The position numbers and the translations under genes were made by a program. A stretch of DNA of 64,000 bases from Opisthocomus hoazin (Eukaryota; Chordata; Aves; Opisthocomiformes; Opisthocomidae). The notes below the pieces were generated by a model. That model was not told the origin of the DNA. It saw only the letters and a program-made list of their open reading frames with translations, and did not search any database. The DNA lies in NCBI RefSeq assembly GCF_030867145.1, contig NC_134422.1:11108531-11172530 (forward strand). The letters are read 5' to 3'. Shown piece after piece: positions 42,601-56,000 of the stretch (position 1 is the first letter of the stretch; each line of letters begins with the position of its first letter).

Positions 42601-45600
42601 CACCACCCCAAGCAGCCAGCACTGCTTTCTTGTCTTGCAAAACAAGAGGGGCAGTCAGCTGTGCTGCTTCATGGGAATTAGAGATAACCTTGTAGTCTCT
42701 TAATGATTTCCTGCTGTTGCATGTGCTCTGTTTACCAGCTAAAGAGCTCTTTCCTGTGTCCTTCACCTCCCTTTTCCCACACCGCACCCTGTGTCTGAAG
42801 CATCCTTGCTCTCTTCCCCAGCTTTGCTTATATGGCCTGCAGAAGTGGTGTCTGAGCACAAAAGTATTTATACAGTTTTTCCCCAAGCTCGCTGTATGAA
42901 CAGGTTTAGTTTAATGTCAGGAAAACAGGTTTCCAGCTTCACCGCTGAATTAATTTATGTAATCTCAAGTAAGTAAATTAGTAGCTGATGCTCTCTTTCT
43001 GAAGGGAGAAGTCATTGGCCCGTCTCAGATGGTTTGGTATCTCTTAAGAGCAGGGTAATGAACATCACCTCTTGTTAATGAGCAGTTTAGACTTCCTTAG
43101 TTTCTAACTTTAATTGGAAGCTTGTGCACAAGCCATTGCTTGCAGATAAGAATAAGGAAATAACTGTGCAGGGCATGCTAGCTGGGGACATATTCTGGAC
43201 TGTTACTGGTATTTTGATTTTAAGTGTACAGTGCCTTCATCAGCTGTGCTTGGTGGGACACCTGGTTTGGGAGCTGAGCTTTGCTTGCTTTTGTGAGTCA
43301 GGGGAAGGTGATTGCCCTCAGCTGCCCTCTCTTTCTCTCTGCTGGGGCCTATGGTAAGCAGGTAATGGCCCTTCTTCTGAACCTTCCACATTAGCTTGCA
43401 CATGTAAGAAGGGCCTGCCTTCTGGGTGAAAGAAAGGTCTGCCCTGAGGGGTGTACTGGAAGGGGTGTTGGCTGGGTTCTAAGGGCCTCTCACCTGCACG
43501 TGGATCCTACCCCCCTGAACTGGCACGGCTCCCTCCTGAAACAGTTCATGTCAGCTCCCCCAGTGCCCAGCGAGGCGTTGCACAATGTAATTATTCACTG
43601 CACAACAATACTGCTTCTTGATTCTGACAGTTCTGCTGGGAACTTCCTTGTTACTGTGTTGGGAGAGAAAATCCATTAATCACTTCCTCTTAAATTCATC
43701 CTGCTGATGTTCAGGCTGCTGGAGCTGCTGCCTGCACCGCTGCTTTGCAGAGCTGCAGCTGGCTGCTTGGGGGATGTGGAGTGAATGGGCTGTCACCGGT
43801 GTCCCAGAACGATGACAGCTACTTGTCTGAAAAACGGTACTCAAGTCCTATCTGCTGATAGCAAACACCTGCTTTACACTGAATATCGAGGAACAAGTAC
43901 AGAGAAAGGGAAGTTGGTGAACTCTCAATACGGAGTTTGTGTTCGGCCCGTGTCAGTTGCTTCAGGCCACGGACGCTGGAGTCTGCGTGCCTTGCACCCG
44001 TTCAACTCCTGCTTTTTGCGTTGCTCACTGAGATTTACTTCCCTGTTCCTCTTCATCTGCTTATAAACATGTCAGCACTCCTGGAGCTAAGTAGCTCTTT
44101 TCTTCGGTACGGTTAATCAAGAGAGATCCCCAGCAGGGAAGGGTCCTTTTGCATCGCCTGTGCAGAAGATGGACAAGGTGAGAACCTGTCCCGCTATGGT
44201 GGTGCTTGGCAGCAGCTTTCTACACCCAGGTCACAGCACCGTAACGCCTGGGGCTGCCTGCTTCTGGCATCTGCCCGAGGGGACTTGCTCTTCGCAAAGC
44301 ACCGAGGACTCTGAACACCAGCTGACATCCAAGGGGTTTTGTGGAGCCTCAGCTTTTCATACAAGCCAGGCCAGCACTCGATGCCTGAAGCAAACATGAA
44401 ACAGAGAATCTAGGAATACTTCTTTTTTTTTGTTATTTCAGGCAAGTCAAATAAAACCAAACTGGCCATGTACAACAATAACTTTGCTAGAAGTTTTTTA
44501 TTACATACAAAAAACACCAGTGTTTTGTTTCAGGACATGTGGTTTGTCCCTGTTCCACCAGGACTCCTGTACAAATAGGTGTCACCTCAGCCTGAGCTCC
44601 ACCCGACCTTGTGCCATCAGTACTGGTCGTAACAACGCACTGCAGGGCTGAGCTCTTACACCAGCTTGTGGGAGAGCCAACGATTGCATCAGATCTAATT
44701 AATTATGTGTTATTGTATCTCTGAATCTATATTTCTTCATTTATGCCAGAAGAAGGCAACTTGCATTGAAAACAAACGTCTGCTTTGGCTTGGCTGATAA
44801 ACGCTTAAATCTCAGACAGGGAACGTACAAGCTGTTTCACTCTCCTTGACCTTATTTATTTGTAGACCAGAGAGAAAAACAGGCTAATGGTTGTATCTTT
44901 TTGGAAGTATCTGGCTTGCTAAATGCGCCGGGACAGAGTGAACCCCCGAGAAGGTTGGAGGCTCTGCTTGGCTTGGGTAAGTCAGCAAGAAGCGAGATCT
45001 TTCTCCCAAACATGCATGGAGGGGCTTTCACTTCTCCCTTGGTCACGGGACTCATCCAGCTTCTGCTCTTCCTTCCACTTGCTTTGGCTGAGTTTTAAAG
45101 GATAAAGCCAACTCAAAACCTTGCCATTTCAAAAACCTTAAGTTTAGGATTAGTTCATGGAAATCCTTGCCAGTTTGCTGCTTTGGGTTTTCTTCTTTTC
45201 CCCCCCTCTGTTTTTAAAGAGGCAAAGCTCTTCCACTGCTGGGTGACCCGCACCAGCAGGCAAAGCCAGCCTGGCAGCGGAGGCCAGAGGGAACCTCCTG
45301 CCAAGGTGCCCTTCCTCGCCTGGCTGCCGTCAGCGGTGCTGCTGCCTGCAGTGCCTGCTTCGCTCGGCGGGTACAGGCTGCGCAGTCTGACCGTCAGCAC
45401 CGGCAGAGAAAAAAAGACATTTTTCCTGAATCTCGGGGTTTGAAACAGTGCTAACAGCACTCAAAAACCTGCTTCTGCACACGTAATTTAACTTTGAAAG
45501 CATCCTTTGAATTTCTATGCATGTTTGCCTCCTGGTGAAATGGCAGAAGTCTACCATGAAGGCTTGGTGTGAATAAAATCTTGTTAGAGCAGTTCTGGCA

Positions 45601-46842
45601 GAGCATCTGGGAAATGCTGCTTGGTCAGCATTCGACATACCATGCACGTTTTACCAATGTCTTGCAGGTGATCAGGGGGAGGGACAAGTGTGATAACTGC
45701 CAGTTGCTTTCTGTTCAGCCGTCTTTGCCCTTGAAGAAAACCGGGCAAGAATTGCCCCAGCTGGGGGAATGCAGACACAAAATCAAGCAGGAGACTTGAC
45801 TGCATTTGTCAGATGAAATCTTTTATCCCGTTCCATTTTTTTCCTTGAGAACATAAAGCTGTCACAGAAGCTCATATACCTTGTGACAGCGTCTTACAGT
45901 GCACAGCCTTGCAGATTTCAGCACGCTGAGTGATTGTGGACTTTAAAGATATTTTTGCCAGCCACTGTGGTGGTGTTTTTCACAAGATACCTTGTACTGT
46001 CCAGTTTAGTTGAGTTCTAAATGGCCCAAGGGCTTTCACTGCTTCCCTTCAAAGGCTAGCAGGACAAGTCTCAGAAGTACAGACACAACAGGAAAGAGCC
46101 ATCTTACTAAAGTTTTCTTGGCCACCCTTGGAATATGCTATAATAGCTTTTTTACCATTTCAGAAAACATAGAAAAATCTGAATTGGACCACTGCTATTT
46201 CCAAGATCTCCATAGTTAGAAGAGGCAAAGGAAGAAAACTCTCTGAACTTGCCACTGTCACTGGAGCATACCTGAGCAATGAATACGCAGTCAGAGAGCA
46301 AGCAGGAGCTCAGCTGTGCTTTATGTTCTCGGTGTCCATCATCCATCACCACAACCGAAAGACTTTGAATCTTGGTAAATTTTAGGGATTAATTACTTTT
46401 GCATTTCCAACCCACGGGCTGTGTTAAAGGATGGCACAGAACCTTCACGGTACAAAATTGAATATCCTCCCAGCTTCAACAGCAGAAGAAATAGAGAACA
46501 TCTATAATTTTACCAGCCTGGCTTAGCCTGGAAGATGTTGGAGAGCCACATGGAAAATGAAAGGTCACATTTAAGGTAGAAATAGCAGCTGCAAAATATT
46601 GGTGTGGAAAGAAACACAAATGACTGTGGCCAGGAGCCCAAGGAAGAGCATAATCTTTTGGCCCATTTTGCCTTGCAGAATAACTCTGGTGCTACACAGG
46701 ATATACATGAACGGATGTGCTTCAAGAACCATTGATCTAGAGCCAAGTCCCGCTTTCAGATACATACACAAGACTCCCAGCATGGTCCATGGGATTTAAC
46801 CATGTGTATCTGAGCATGGAGGTGTCTTCCAGGCGTACGGTG
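39614..46842. other. TMEM37 3' side and intergenic DNA up to SCTR
   Basis: About 7.2 kb between convergent genes. The first plus-strand AATAAA I see after the TMEM37 stop is at 42382-42387, so a long 3' UTR is possible. On the minus strand, AATAAA words near 44497-44502 and 44851 could end SCTR. Open frames of 70-160 codons on both strands show no domain. No mobile element was recognised. Confidence 0.45.
42382..42387 (+). terminator. TMEM37: possible TMEM37 distal poly(A) signal
   Basis: AATAAA about 2.8 kb past the TMEM37 stop, with no nearer canonical hexamer noticed. Assignment to TMEM37 is inference. Confidence 0.25.
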
Positions 46843-47019
46843 TTAAAGCAGGCTTGATCTTTGGAGGGTTGCTCTCCTGTGCTCTGGTGGGCTCGACCTC
46901 ACCATCTGCATCTCTTGAGTTAAGCCACTTCCTCCGTTACTCGCTGAGGTGCTGAGATGCTGACGCAAGTGTTTGCTTAAATGCCACTGCCTCCATTTTC
47001 TCTGAACTTCCAGCTGAAC
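46843..47019 (-). CDS. SCTR: SCTR exon 13, cytoplasmic tail
   Basis: Acceptor ttctacctag, then [14 protein letters not shown] and a Ser/Thr-rich tail to TAA, 58 residues. The start aligns with human VQLEVQKKWQQWHL; the distal tail diverges, as expected for this region. Confidence 0.95.
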   Translation of the reverse strand, partial: VQLEVQRKWRQWHLSKHLRQHLSTSASNGGSGLTQEMQMVRSSPPEHRRATLQRSSLL

Positions 47020-50000
47020 CTAGGTAGAAAGGTCAAAAAATACTTAGTTCAGCTAGTTTATCTTGGAGCCCGGCATTGCGGAGAGCAGTATAACAGGAAA
47101 AGGAGAGCGGGTTACCTTTGCCAAGGTTTGGATTTATTTATTTAACCCCCAGTTTTAGGGGTTAGGGCAGGGCCTGTTTCTTGTCACTTGTAGTAATACT
47201 GTTGTTGCAGCTACACACTTTTCTGTTAGCCTGTTTTTCTCTTTAATTGCAGGTGAAACTCTGTAGAGAGTCTAGCTGACCTTAGTAAGTGTTTGGTTTA
47301 GATTTTTCCAAGATTTTTAGTTTGATTATCAAAATGGGACATTCTGGCACTCTGAGGTAAAAAAATGCAGATTTTCTTTTCAAAACAACTTTTTCTGAAC
47401 CCTGTTAAAGGATCAGTCAATGCGTTTCAAACCTCTCCTCCATTTCAAAGTGATATTTTCTTCCAACTTCAAGCACTAACATTTTTTTCCTTCCTTCCAA
47501 GAACCTCAGGATCTCCCAGGTTTGGATAACATTTCCCCCCACCTTTACCAGCAGCAGCTTTTCAGAGTGCAAGTTCTAGCTCAGAAGCCTGAGAGTAATC
47601 CTACGATTACAAAGGAAATGGTCCGTCTTCCAAAAGTTTTGCCTTATGAGAGTCCCAGTAAAGCTGGACTGGATTCAGCTTTTGATAAATTCCCTCACAA
47701 GGATCAAGTAAAGAAAACAGCCATGGGATGACAGATAATAGCGTCATACGTCAGAACCAGATGATTGTCAGTGTGACCGTGTGCAGGATGCTACTCCCAC
47801 CCTCCATTCCCAGACAGTAATAATGCTATCTGATTTATGAAAGGGCTGCAATAGTCGACAGGTGAAGTTTGCATCTGGCATACAATTACTTCAGCTTGGC
47901 AGGTCTAGGAGGTATTTCATGAGTGACGTTAGGTAGACGGGAAGAAAACCCTCAGATAAAACATGTAATTCATTGGAGAACGTATCCTACTGATTAATGA
48001 GGCATGCTTGAGCAATAAAGAAGAATGTTATATACACAAAACTCACCTCGCCATTAAGAAAGCAATAAAGTACAGCCACGACAAATCCCTAAAAGATAAA
48101 AGAACCATGGTCACAGAATTAGAACTGCAGTTTCAGCTTTTGAGCGGGGATGAGGCACCTCAAGGGAAATCAGACAGCTTGGTTTTGCCACTGGGACTCT
48201 TCTCTGTTGCAGAGTTATATGTTACACCGCTTTTTCTTATTTTAAAAAAATAACAGTTTGTCAAATATTACCTGGAATGATCCAAGAGCCAATTCGAAAA
48301 ACAGCTGAATTTCCATTGCGCCACTGCTTGCATCTTCAGGGAAAAAAGCAAAGATGATGTAGTGGACCCCAAACAGGGGGATGAGGAGGAGCGTTGACTT
48401 TGCAAGTCTCCTGAGAATGAAAACAGAGGGAAAAGCCAGTGTAGAAGGAGCAAGAAGAGCTTGTGTGGGCTCACGTGGCATAAAGTCACAATGTAAGGGA
48501 CATACTTGTATTGGTTGAAATCACTGCTCCATCCTTCAGGCGAGCTGAGCTTCCTCATCAGGATTCTTAAAATGTTGACAAAAAGAATGAAATTAATCTG
48601 AAAAGAGAAAAAGAGGGACATGAAAAAAAAATACCAACAAACCCAAATGCCCAGTAACCACTTAAGTAAGTGCCAGGTATCAGCAGAGCCAGTTTGGGGT
48701 GTTTTGGCTGAGCAGGCAGAATAGCGGGGCTGGGGCTGGCCTGCCCGTGTCCCCGTCCCCATTCCAGTCCTGTCCCTGCCTCTCCAGCCTGCCTGGCCAC
48801 CCAGGGCTCCGATGCTGGCTGCTTTCCCTGCCGGTTTGCTGCAGCTTTAGTTACGGGGATGATCAGGGCTTGTTCTCTGGGCAGATCACCAAAGGGCAGG
48901 GAGACCAGGTGCATCGGTAGGGTCCCTTCTGGCTCTTTGCGCACTGGCCCCGCTTTGGATGCCAGCAAAGGGGCGGCACTGGAGCTACCGCTTGCGAACT
49001 GGGACTGCAAATGCTGTTTGTTCCTTGCCAAAAGACACAGCGCAGTGTGGGATGACGGAGGCAAAGTGGTTAAAAGTGGGGATAGGGAGACACTGGCGTT
49101 TTTAATCTTGCATTTTGCCCCTCTGCAAGGGTGGATATCAGATAAAAAAGCTGATCTGCTGCTCAGTTTGGGTGAAGATGAAGCAATAGCTGTTTCTGCT
49201 CGTTTGACCCACAGGCAAAGAGCAGGAGTCACAGGGGAGGCAGAGCTGGCTGGAGCCTGCCTCTCCCCCACGGCCAGCAGCGTGTAGCACCAGGGAGCAA
49301 CCTCGGTTTTCTCTGCCCTTCGCATCAGGGCTCCCGACATCACCCTGCACCAGCACAGCCTGCCGACCAGCACCCATAGCCCTCCTGCAGCACCCTGCAC
49401 TGTGGCAGGCCCTTACCCTTCCCTGAGCCTGGAAAAATGATCGCAGCGGCACGTCCTCTTCATGGCAGCCTGCACATGTCTGTGGGTGTCGGAACAGGGC
49501 TCCGAGGTGGTGGGTTGCCCCAAGAGAAGCAGTTCTGCTGTAGGTAGGACAGACCTAGGATGTCCCTGGGTTCCCTAAACTATTGGATGAAGAGGACACT
49601 TGGACTTGATGATCTTGGAGGTCTTTTCCAACCTTAATGATTCTATGATTCTATGGAAGTAACTGCGGCTGCGTGGTCTGGAGAGGGCTGGAAGTTTGGG
49701 GAGCCGGGGAGTGGTGAGGAAAGGAGCAAAGCTGTAAGAAGCTAGGGCTGGGGAACATGAAGGAAAGACTGAAATATTTTGAGGGTGTTGGGGGGAAAAG
49801 GAGGTTCGGGTCTGAGGATTCTGGGGTTTTTAGCCCAGGCTTGAGCATCGTAGGCTGAGCAGGACTTTGCTGAAGAAAACTGCTGGGGAAGGGAGGGGGG
49901 GCGGCGGGATTCCTGCTGGGAGGGACTGCCCGCGGGCAGCACAGCAATGAATGTCACCCTGGGAGCACAAAGGAGTTTATCGGTGTTGATTTTCTGCCCT

Positions 50001-53000
50001 TTGAACTGCTAAGGACTGCGCGCTGTGAGGAATAAAGAGATTAGATCTGAATTCTGAAGAACTGGCAGTTTGTTTGTCTGTGGCTATGGGCTTGAGAAAA
50101 GCCTCTTGTACGTAAAGAGGCAGAGTCATGCAGGCTGCTCCCCCCTTGAGCGGCTGAGCTAGATGTGATCAGGATTTTGAGAAAACTTGGAAGGGGATAG
50201 CGGGTGGTGGCCACCAGGAGATAAATTAGATTGTGCTTTTTGCCCTGCAGAATGCCTGGGCCTTGTTGGCATTTAAATATTGCTGAGTGGCTCCTGGAGC
50301 ATAAGCATTGTTTTATTGAGAAAAAGAAATGCCGTGTTAAGTTGATCTTGAATCACTTTTGTGGTCTTCTGCTTGTCTTGTGGGGGTGAGGGATTGCTCA
50401 GTGGTAAACGGGAGCAGAAGTTTAAGACGCCATCTCTTCTGCTGCTTGGGTTTCCGAGAGAGGAGAAAGTGTTGCAGCTTGTGTTTTGCAAATGCAATGG
50501 CTCCTACTGGCAACACAAAAACCTCAACCAACTCCTGGGTTCTTGCTTGGAGCATCAGCAGGTTACTAGAGAGTAACCAGCAGTTCACATGTTGTTGTAC
50601 TAGGGCTTCAGATAGATCATTGCAGAGCAGTCTGCCCAGAGCATCTCCATTGAACAGAATAACTATCTCCAAGAAGCAGCTCCAGCCACTTGATACCAAG
50701 GGTCTGAAGGTGAGCACCAGCAAATGCTCAGACCATAGGTGCCATATTGTATGTACCAAACTGTTCTTGACATTGCTACTGCCCTTTACTGGGCAGGTTC
50801 ACACTGAGTTTCAATGCCTATGCCTTATTTCAGTGAGCAATGCCAGGATAGTATGATTGCAGTCCACTAACATATGGCCCGTGCAGCCTGTGAGCTGCTT
50901 CATTGCTGAAAACAAAAGCTAATGGCCATGTAAGGCGAGTTGTTTTTGGCTTTGCTGAGAGGGGCATTGACCGGGAGACACAAAGGCGATTGTGCTGCAA
51001 TGTACAGCCACTTCGCTTCTCCTCCGGAGCCTGCCTTGAAACAGTCCAAAACAAGCTTCCACAAGCCAGCCAAGTTCATATGAAATCAACAGGATGTGGA
51101 AACCTGATCTTCTTCAGGCTCTTGCTTCTTGGGAGGACACTCTAGCTTGCCTGTGAACTTAGCTTCGGGGCATTAGTTACTGACTAAATCCTGCTGAGCA
51201 GAAGTTGCTTCAGCAGTAATTCATGTGTCACACCAGTTCAGGCACATGTCTAACATCAGTTCATTAACACACTTCTAAAGCATGTGGAGTAGATGATCTC
51301 TTACTTCACAATATTTGAAAATACACTTTGAATCTGCTTGTCCCAGAAAATACTTACAAAAATAGACAAAACTACAGGGCCTCTAATGATCCACCAGGTA
51401 CTGGCATTAGTGTTAATGTCCCAGCACCTGTAAAAATAGAAGAGAAGGTGCAGTCAGTTATGAAAACACTGGTGCCTTTTCAAAGAGGCTTAGTCTGTTT
51501 TGCACTTCAGATAGGCGCCTATTCCCTTGTTCTATGAAATTAATTTCCTGTTCTCACTTAGCTGTACAACATTTCTGACAGAAAACTGTCCACCGGCAGC
51601 GGACAAAAGTATATCCTGCCCTTACAGTAGAACCACTGTTCAAAATTTTGGAAGGGAGAAGAGAAAGGAACAAAGTTTCATTGCTCAGAAAGTCAAATAC
51701 AGATGCTGAAAACATTGTGGGCTGGAAGGCTACCTCCTACCCTTGAAAATGCTCAAATGAAATTTGAGGCTCTTTCTCAAGTTGCTCAGAGGGACCTCTA
51801 CTCCCGCCCACGCTGGGATCCATGCTTGCACCACAGCAGGGCGGTGGTTGGTTTGCTTGGCTGCCAGTGGTTGCGAATGAGCAGGACCCCGTGGAGCAGC
51901 CTGCGCGGGGGCTGCGTGCTCCCCTCAGCGTGCCACCTTCCCCCTCTCCACGCAACTCACCCAATATTCTCACGGAGTTGCCTAGCAGTCGCCCATGCGG
52001 CCACGAACACAGCTGGGGCACCTGCGATTGGAAAAGCTAGTTACTGCTCCACAAGTCCCTCCCAAAGGCAAAACAAACCCACAGTTATTCTTAGTGAAAG
52101 GAGAACCAGTACCCCATCCAAGGGCGATGAACCACCAGAGGAACTTCCTTTCCGAGAAGAAAGAAATAACCAGGAGAGTGTGGAGGTACAGTCCCTCCAC
52201 GAGGAGCCAGCTGTAGTTAGACATGATGCAATACTGAAAGAAGACCATGGTGAGCTTACACCCAGCCTGAGGAAAGAGAGGATAATTAGCTTCTGCCTGG
52301 GTTTGTATGTACCTGCTAACAGAGAGAGAACTGCAAATAAATCTTGGCAAACAGAGGTTTTATAGCAATTAGGAGACTAAACGGGTGGCCTCCAGACAGA
52401 TGTTCACATGAGAAGAAAGCAGGGCTGGCACTCGTAAATACATTATTCCACTGCTTCACTAGCAAGAACTGAATGTGTCATGGACACATGGGTTTGGGTT
52501 AGTGTCTTTCGTAGAGGAGTTTAACTGTTATGACCTTATTAGTATCAGTAGCACTAATATCACCTTAGAGAAACACATGAATGTATTTGTTAGTCTTTTT
52601 TTCCTAAGGAAAAGGGTCCATAAAGACAAGTTAAAATTTTGCTCTAAATGTTCTTGCTCAGCAACAAAAAACCAGTAAAACTGAGGGGGGGTAAAACAAC
52701 AACAACAAAAAAGCACCTTTTTTGGTTTTTTTTGTTTCCCTCCCTAATTCTTATCTTCTGCTTTAAAGTATTGAACATCATCTCCAGTGCTCACCACCCC
52801 CACCACCCCCACTGCAATTTTCAAGATATATTGCTGCCAGTAAAAAGAAAAAGGAAAAAACAATTCAAAAATAGCGAGGTTCCTTTTCCAGGCTCTCTGA
52901 GTGCAAACCCATATCTTACTGTCAGGTCTCACACTGTAGTATAAGTCAGCAATATTTAATGTGTTCTCATACTTTTCCTGCCAGCTCCATCTGCCAGGTT

Positions 53001-56000
53001 CTAAAATCCGCATAAGAATCTCCACGCTGGTGGTGTATCCTGTGTTCACAGCCTGAGACACCCATGTTTAGGCATTTCTGGGTCAATGTGCTGAACTCCT
53101 GGTGTTTTCTGTGGCCATCTAGTCAATGCAATCAAGATAACGAATCACAGAATCACAGAATGTTCGGGGTTGGAAGGGACCTCTGTGGGTCATCTAGTCC
53201 AACCCCCCTGCCCAAGCAGGGTCACCTACAGCAGGCTGCACAGGACCTTGTCCAGGCGGGTCTTGAATATCTCCAGAGAAGGAGACTCCACAACCTCCCT
53301 GGGCAGCCTGTTCCAGTGCTCCGTCACCTTCAGAGGGAAGAAGTTCTTCCTCATGTTCAGCTGGAACTTCCTGTGCTTCAGTTTGTGCCCATTGCCCTGT
53401 CACTGGGCACCACTGAAAAGAGTCTGGCCCCATCTTCCTGACACCCACCCTTCAGATATTTATAGGCATTTGTTAGGTCCCCTCGCAGCCTTCTCTTCTT
53501 CAGGCTGAAGAAGCCCAGCTCCCTCAGCCTCTCCTCGTAGGAGAGATGCTCCCGTCCCCTCACCATTCGTAGCCCTCCGCTGGACTCTCTCTCCAGTAGC
53601 TCCTCATCTTTCTTGAACTGGGCCCCTACTTCAGACTGACCTGGATGCCCTCTGCTCCAATACTTGTAAGGGCATCTATAGCCAGGAGGAACAGCACCTG
53701 GGTTTCTGTGTGTATGCTCCAGCCTGGGCTGCTTTTGCATCCTCATGCCTCCCTCACCCATGCAGAATACTCCCAAGCAGGGAAACCTCAGCCAGGAGCA
53801 ACCAACACGCGGGACTGAGTGATGGAGAAGGGACAGGGGATACCTCTCTTCTCCCATGACCCTGCATGCTGAATAGAAAGCTAGGATGGAGATTTCCTTC
53901 CCCACGCACTAACTACTGCTAGGATCCTGCTGGGAAACTGAGGTGTGGAGGAGGCTGGAAGGCAGAGGGTTACCGTGTATGCCCCACAGTAATTTGTGTC
54001 TTCAGAGGAAAACAAAACGGCATCCTTGATGAAGTTGGACGAGGCTCGCAAAATGAACGATGTGAAGAGATGCATGTGGATGTAGTTTCTCGTACAGCGA
54101 AGTCTTCTGTTACAAAAAGAGAGACACCTCGTGAAGTTTCATTCTTAGCCAATGCGGGTAGCTTGTGGCTGTAAACAGCAGGTTTCAATCCTTATTAATG
54201 CTAAACTGACAAATGAGGAATGCTGTTTTTCTGTCTGTGAAAGGAAGGCTAATGCATTTCCCAAGAGGGATATCCTAGAGAACAGCTTAAAAATCTAAAG
54301 TCATGTCTGCTCCACTCAGGTCCTAAAATAACCTAAACCTTAGCAGAAGAATTGCAATTTCACGCCAATATGCTTGGTCTAGCCTCCCTCCCTCCTTTCT
54401 GCAGTAACATGAACCCAAGGTGTTTATCGACACCTGGGTGGATTTATTTGGTTTGCCTGCACAGTGCACTTGTGCCTGCAATGTTTTCTGTATTAAATCT
54501 CCACATAATCCGGGTCTGGAGGCCATGCAGCCTGAAGACAAGTTTGCGAAGTAGCTGGGGTTTCTTCTGCCCGGAGATGTGTCCCTGACACTTACTGTAA
54601 GAGAAATTAGTTTTGCTGAATAAGCAGCAAAGTACAAATTCCAGGTTACAAGGATGCGTGAAGATAAGTAGAGTGTCAGATTGCTGCTGCAAGCCTGAAC
54701 CACCTTGCCAGAAGTCAGTGCAGCAGCACTTTAGAGCAAAGTTTTAGCCACTATCTCAAGACGAGAAAAGAACAGCAGAGGGAAAGACACTCTGCCCGAG
54801 GGACACTGAAGTCATGGGAAGACCTCAGCAGGGACGTGGTGCAAACACCGGTCTGCAAAATACATCCAGCTACATTTTGGACCGGACAGGAGAGCACAAT
54901 ATGAGGATCAGCCCCTAACATTTTTGTGGAGACAAGACTCAGAGATCATTTTCGTCACTGATTTCTGTGAAGGTTTTCAGAAATACTTCCATTTTTAACT
55001 TGCCCTGGAAGCCAACAGAAGAATCTGTGTCAGCTGAGATGACCAGAAGTCCTGGCCAAACGCAGACTGGAGATGTTTCTCCTCACCTAAAAGAGGCCAG
55101 GACTGCTAAGGCTATCATCAGCGTCACGAGGGACGTGCAGTATCCGACAGTGTACATGGTCTTCAGAGTCATGAAGTAGGAACGCTGCAGGGAAACATAT
55201 ATTGACACGCTTACCTTTGACTGTATGGTAGAAATCAGCCGATACCAAGAGAAAGACATCTCCTCCTATTTAACAAATAAATTTTCTTGTAAAATCAGCT
55301 GCTGAATTTTTACCCTGAGAAACCCATTCTGATCATTTGGAGGAACAATTTATGCTGAAAACCACCTGTAACCATAACCCCACCTGACTTAAATCACATC
55401 ATCATTTCGTCTGTCCGTCACATGTTCCTCCCCCAGGGCCCCAGAGCAGCAGATCTGTGGTCACAGGCACCCAGACTCACTCTCGCCTCATTTGTCGTGT
55501 CATTGACATTGTAGCCACAAGCGATATCGGGTCTCGGATATGGGTCTGACCAACCCTCACTCGTACAGTTTCGGTAGACAAAACCTGAGTGGCAAGAAAA
55601 AAAAAAAAAGACAAAATCAGGTGTGATGATTTGCAATTGTATCTTTGTTCTCCTCAGGGATCAGCCACAAATGTACGTGGTCACTCCAAGAACAAAGAGA
55701 ATATTTTCCCCCAGGCAGTGCACTCTGCATAGCTGGAGGTGAAATGCAGCTGAGCTAATTATGTTGATACTTGCCCAGTGTACTTGTTTGGATCATAATA
55801 TTGTTTGCCAACTCAGGGATGACTGTGATGGATGTGTTTTTATTAATTGCAACATAAATAATACTGTTCAGTACATCTGGTGTTTCTTGGCCAGTATTCC
55901 AAGATCAGCAAACACATGACTGTTTCAATCACAGATTCTTACTCCATGCAAACCTGATACCTTCCTGAATGCTCCCCACCTCCTTACTGTGGTTTGTCTT

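Noticed and set aside
48008-48253. 81-codon plus-strand open frame
   Set aside because: It covers the reverse complement of the SCTR 42-bp exon 12, so it is a shadow.
48567-49400. 277-codon minus-strand open frame beside SCTR exon 10
   Set aside because: Intron sequence upstream of the exon 10 acceptor. Only the last few codons touch the exon and they are in a different frame from SCTR.
51703-52365. 220-codon plus-strand open frame
   Set aside because: It is antisense over SCTR exons 7 and 8, whose coding frame, phases and homology on the minus strand are clear.
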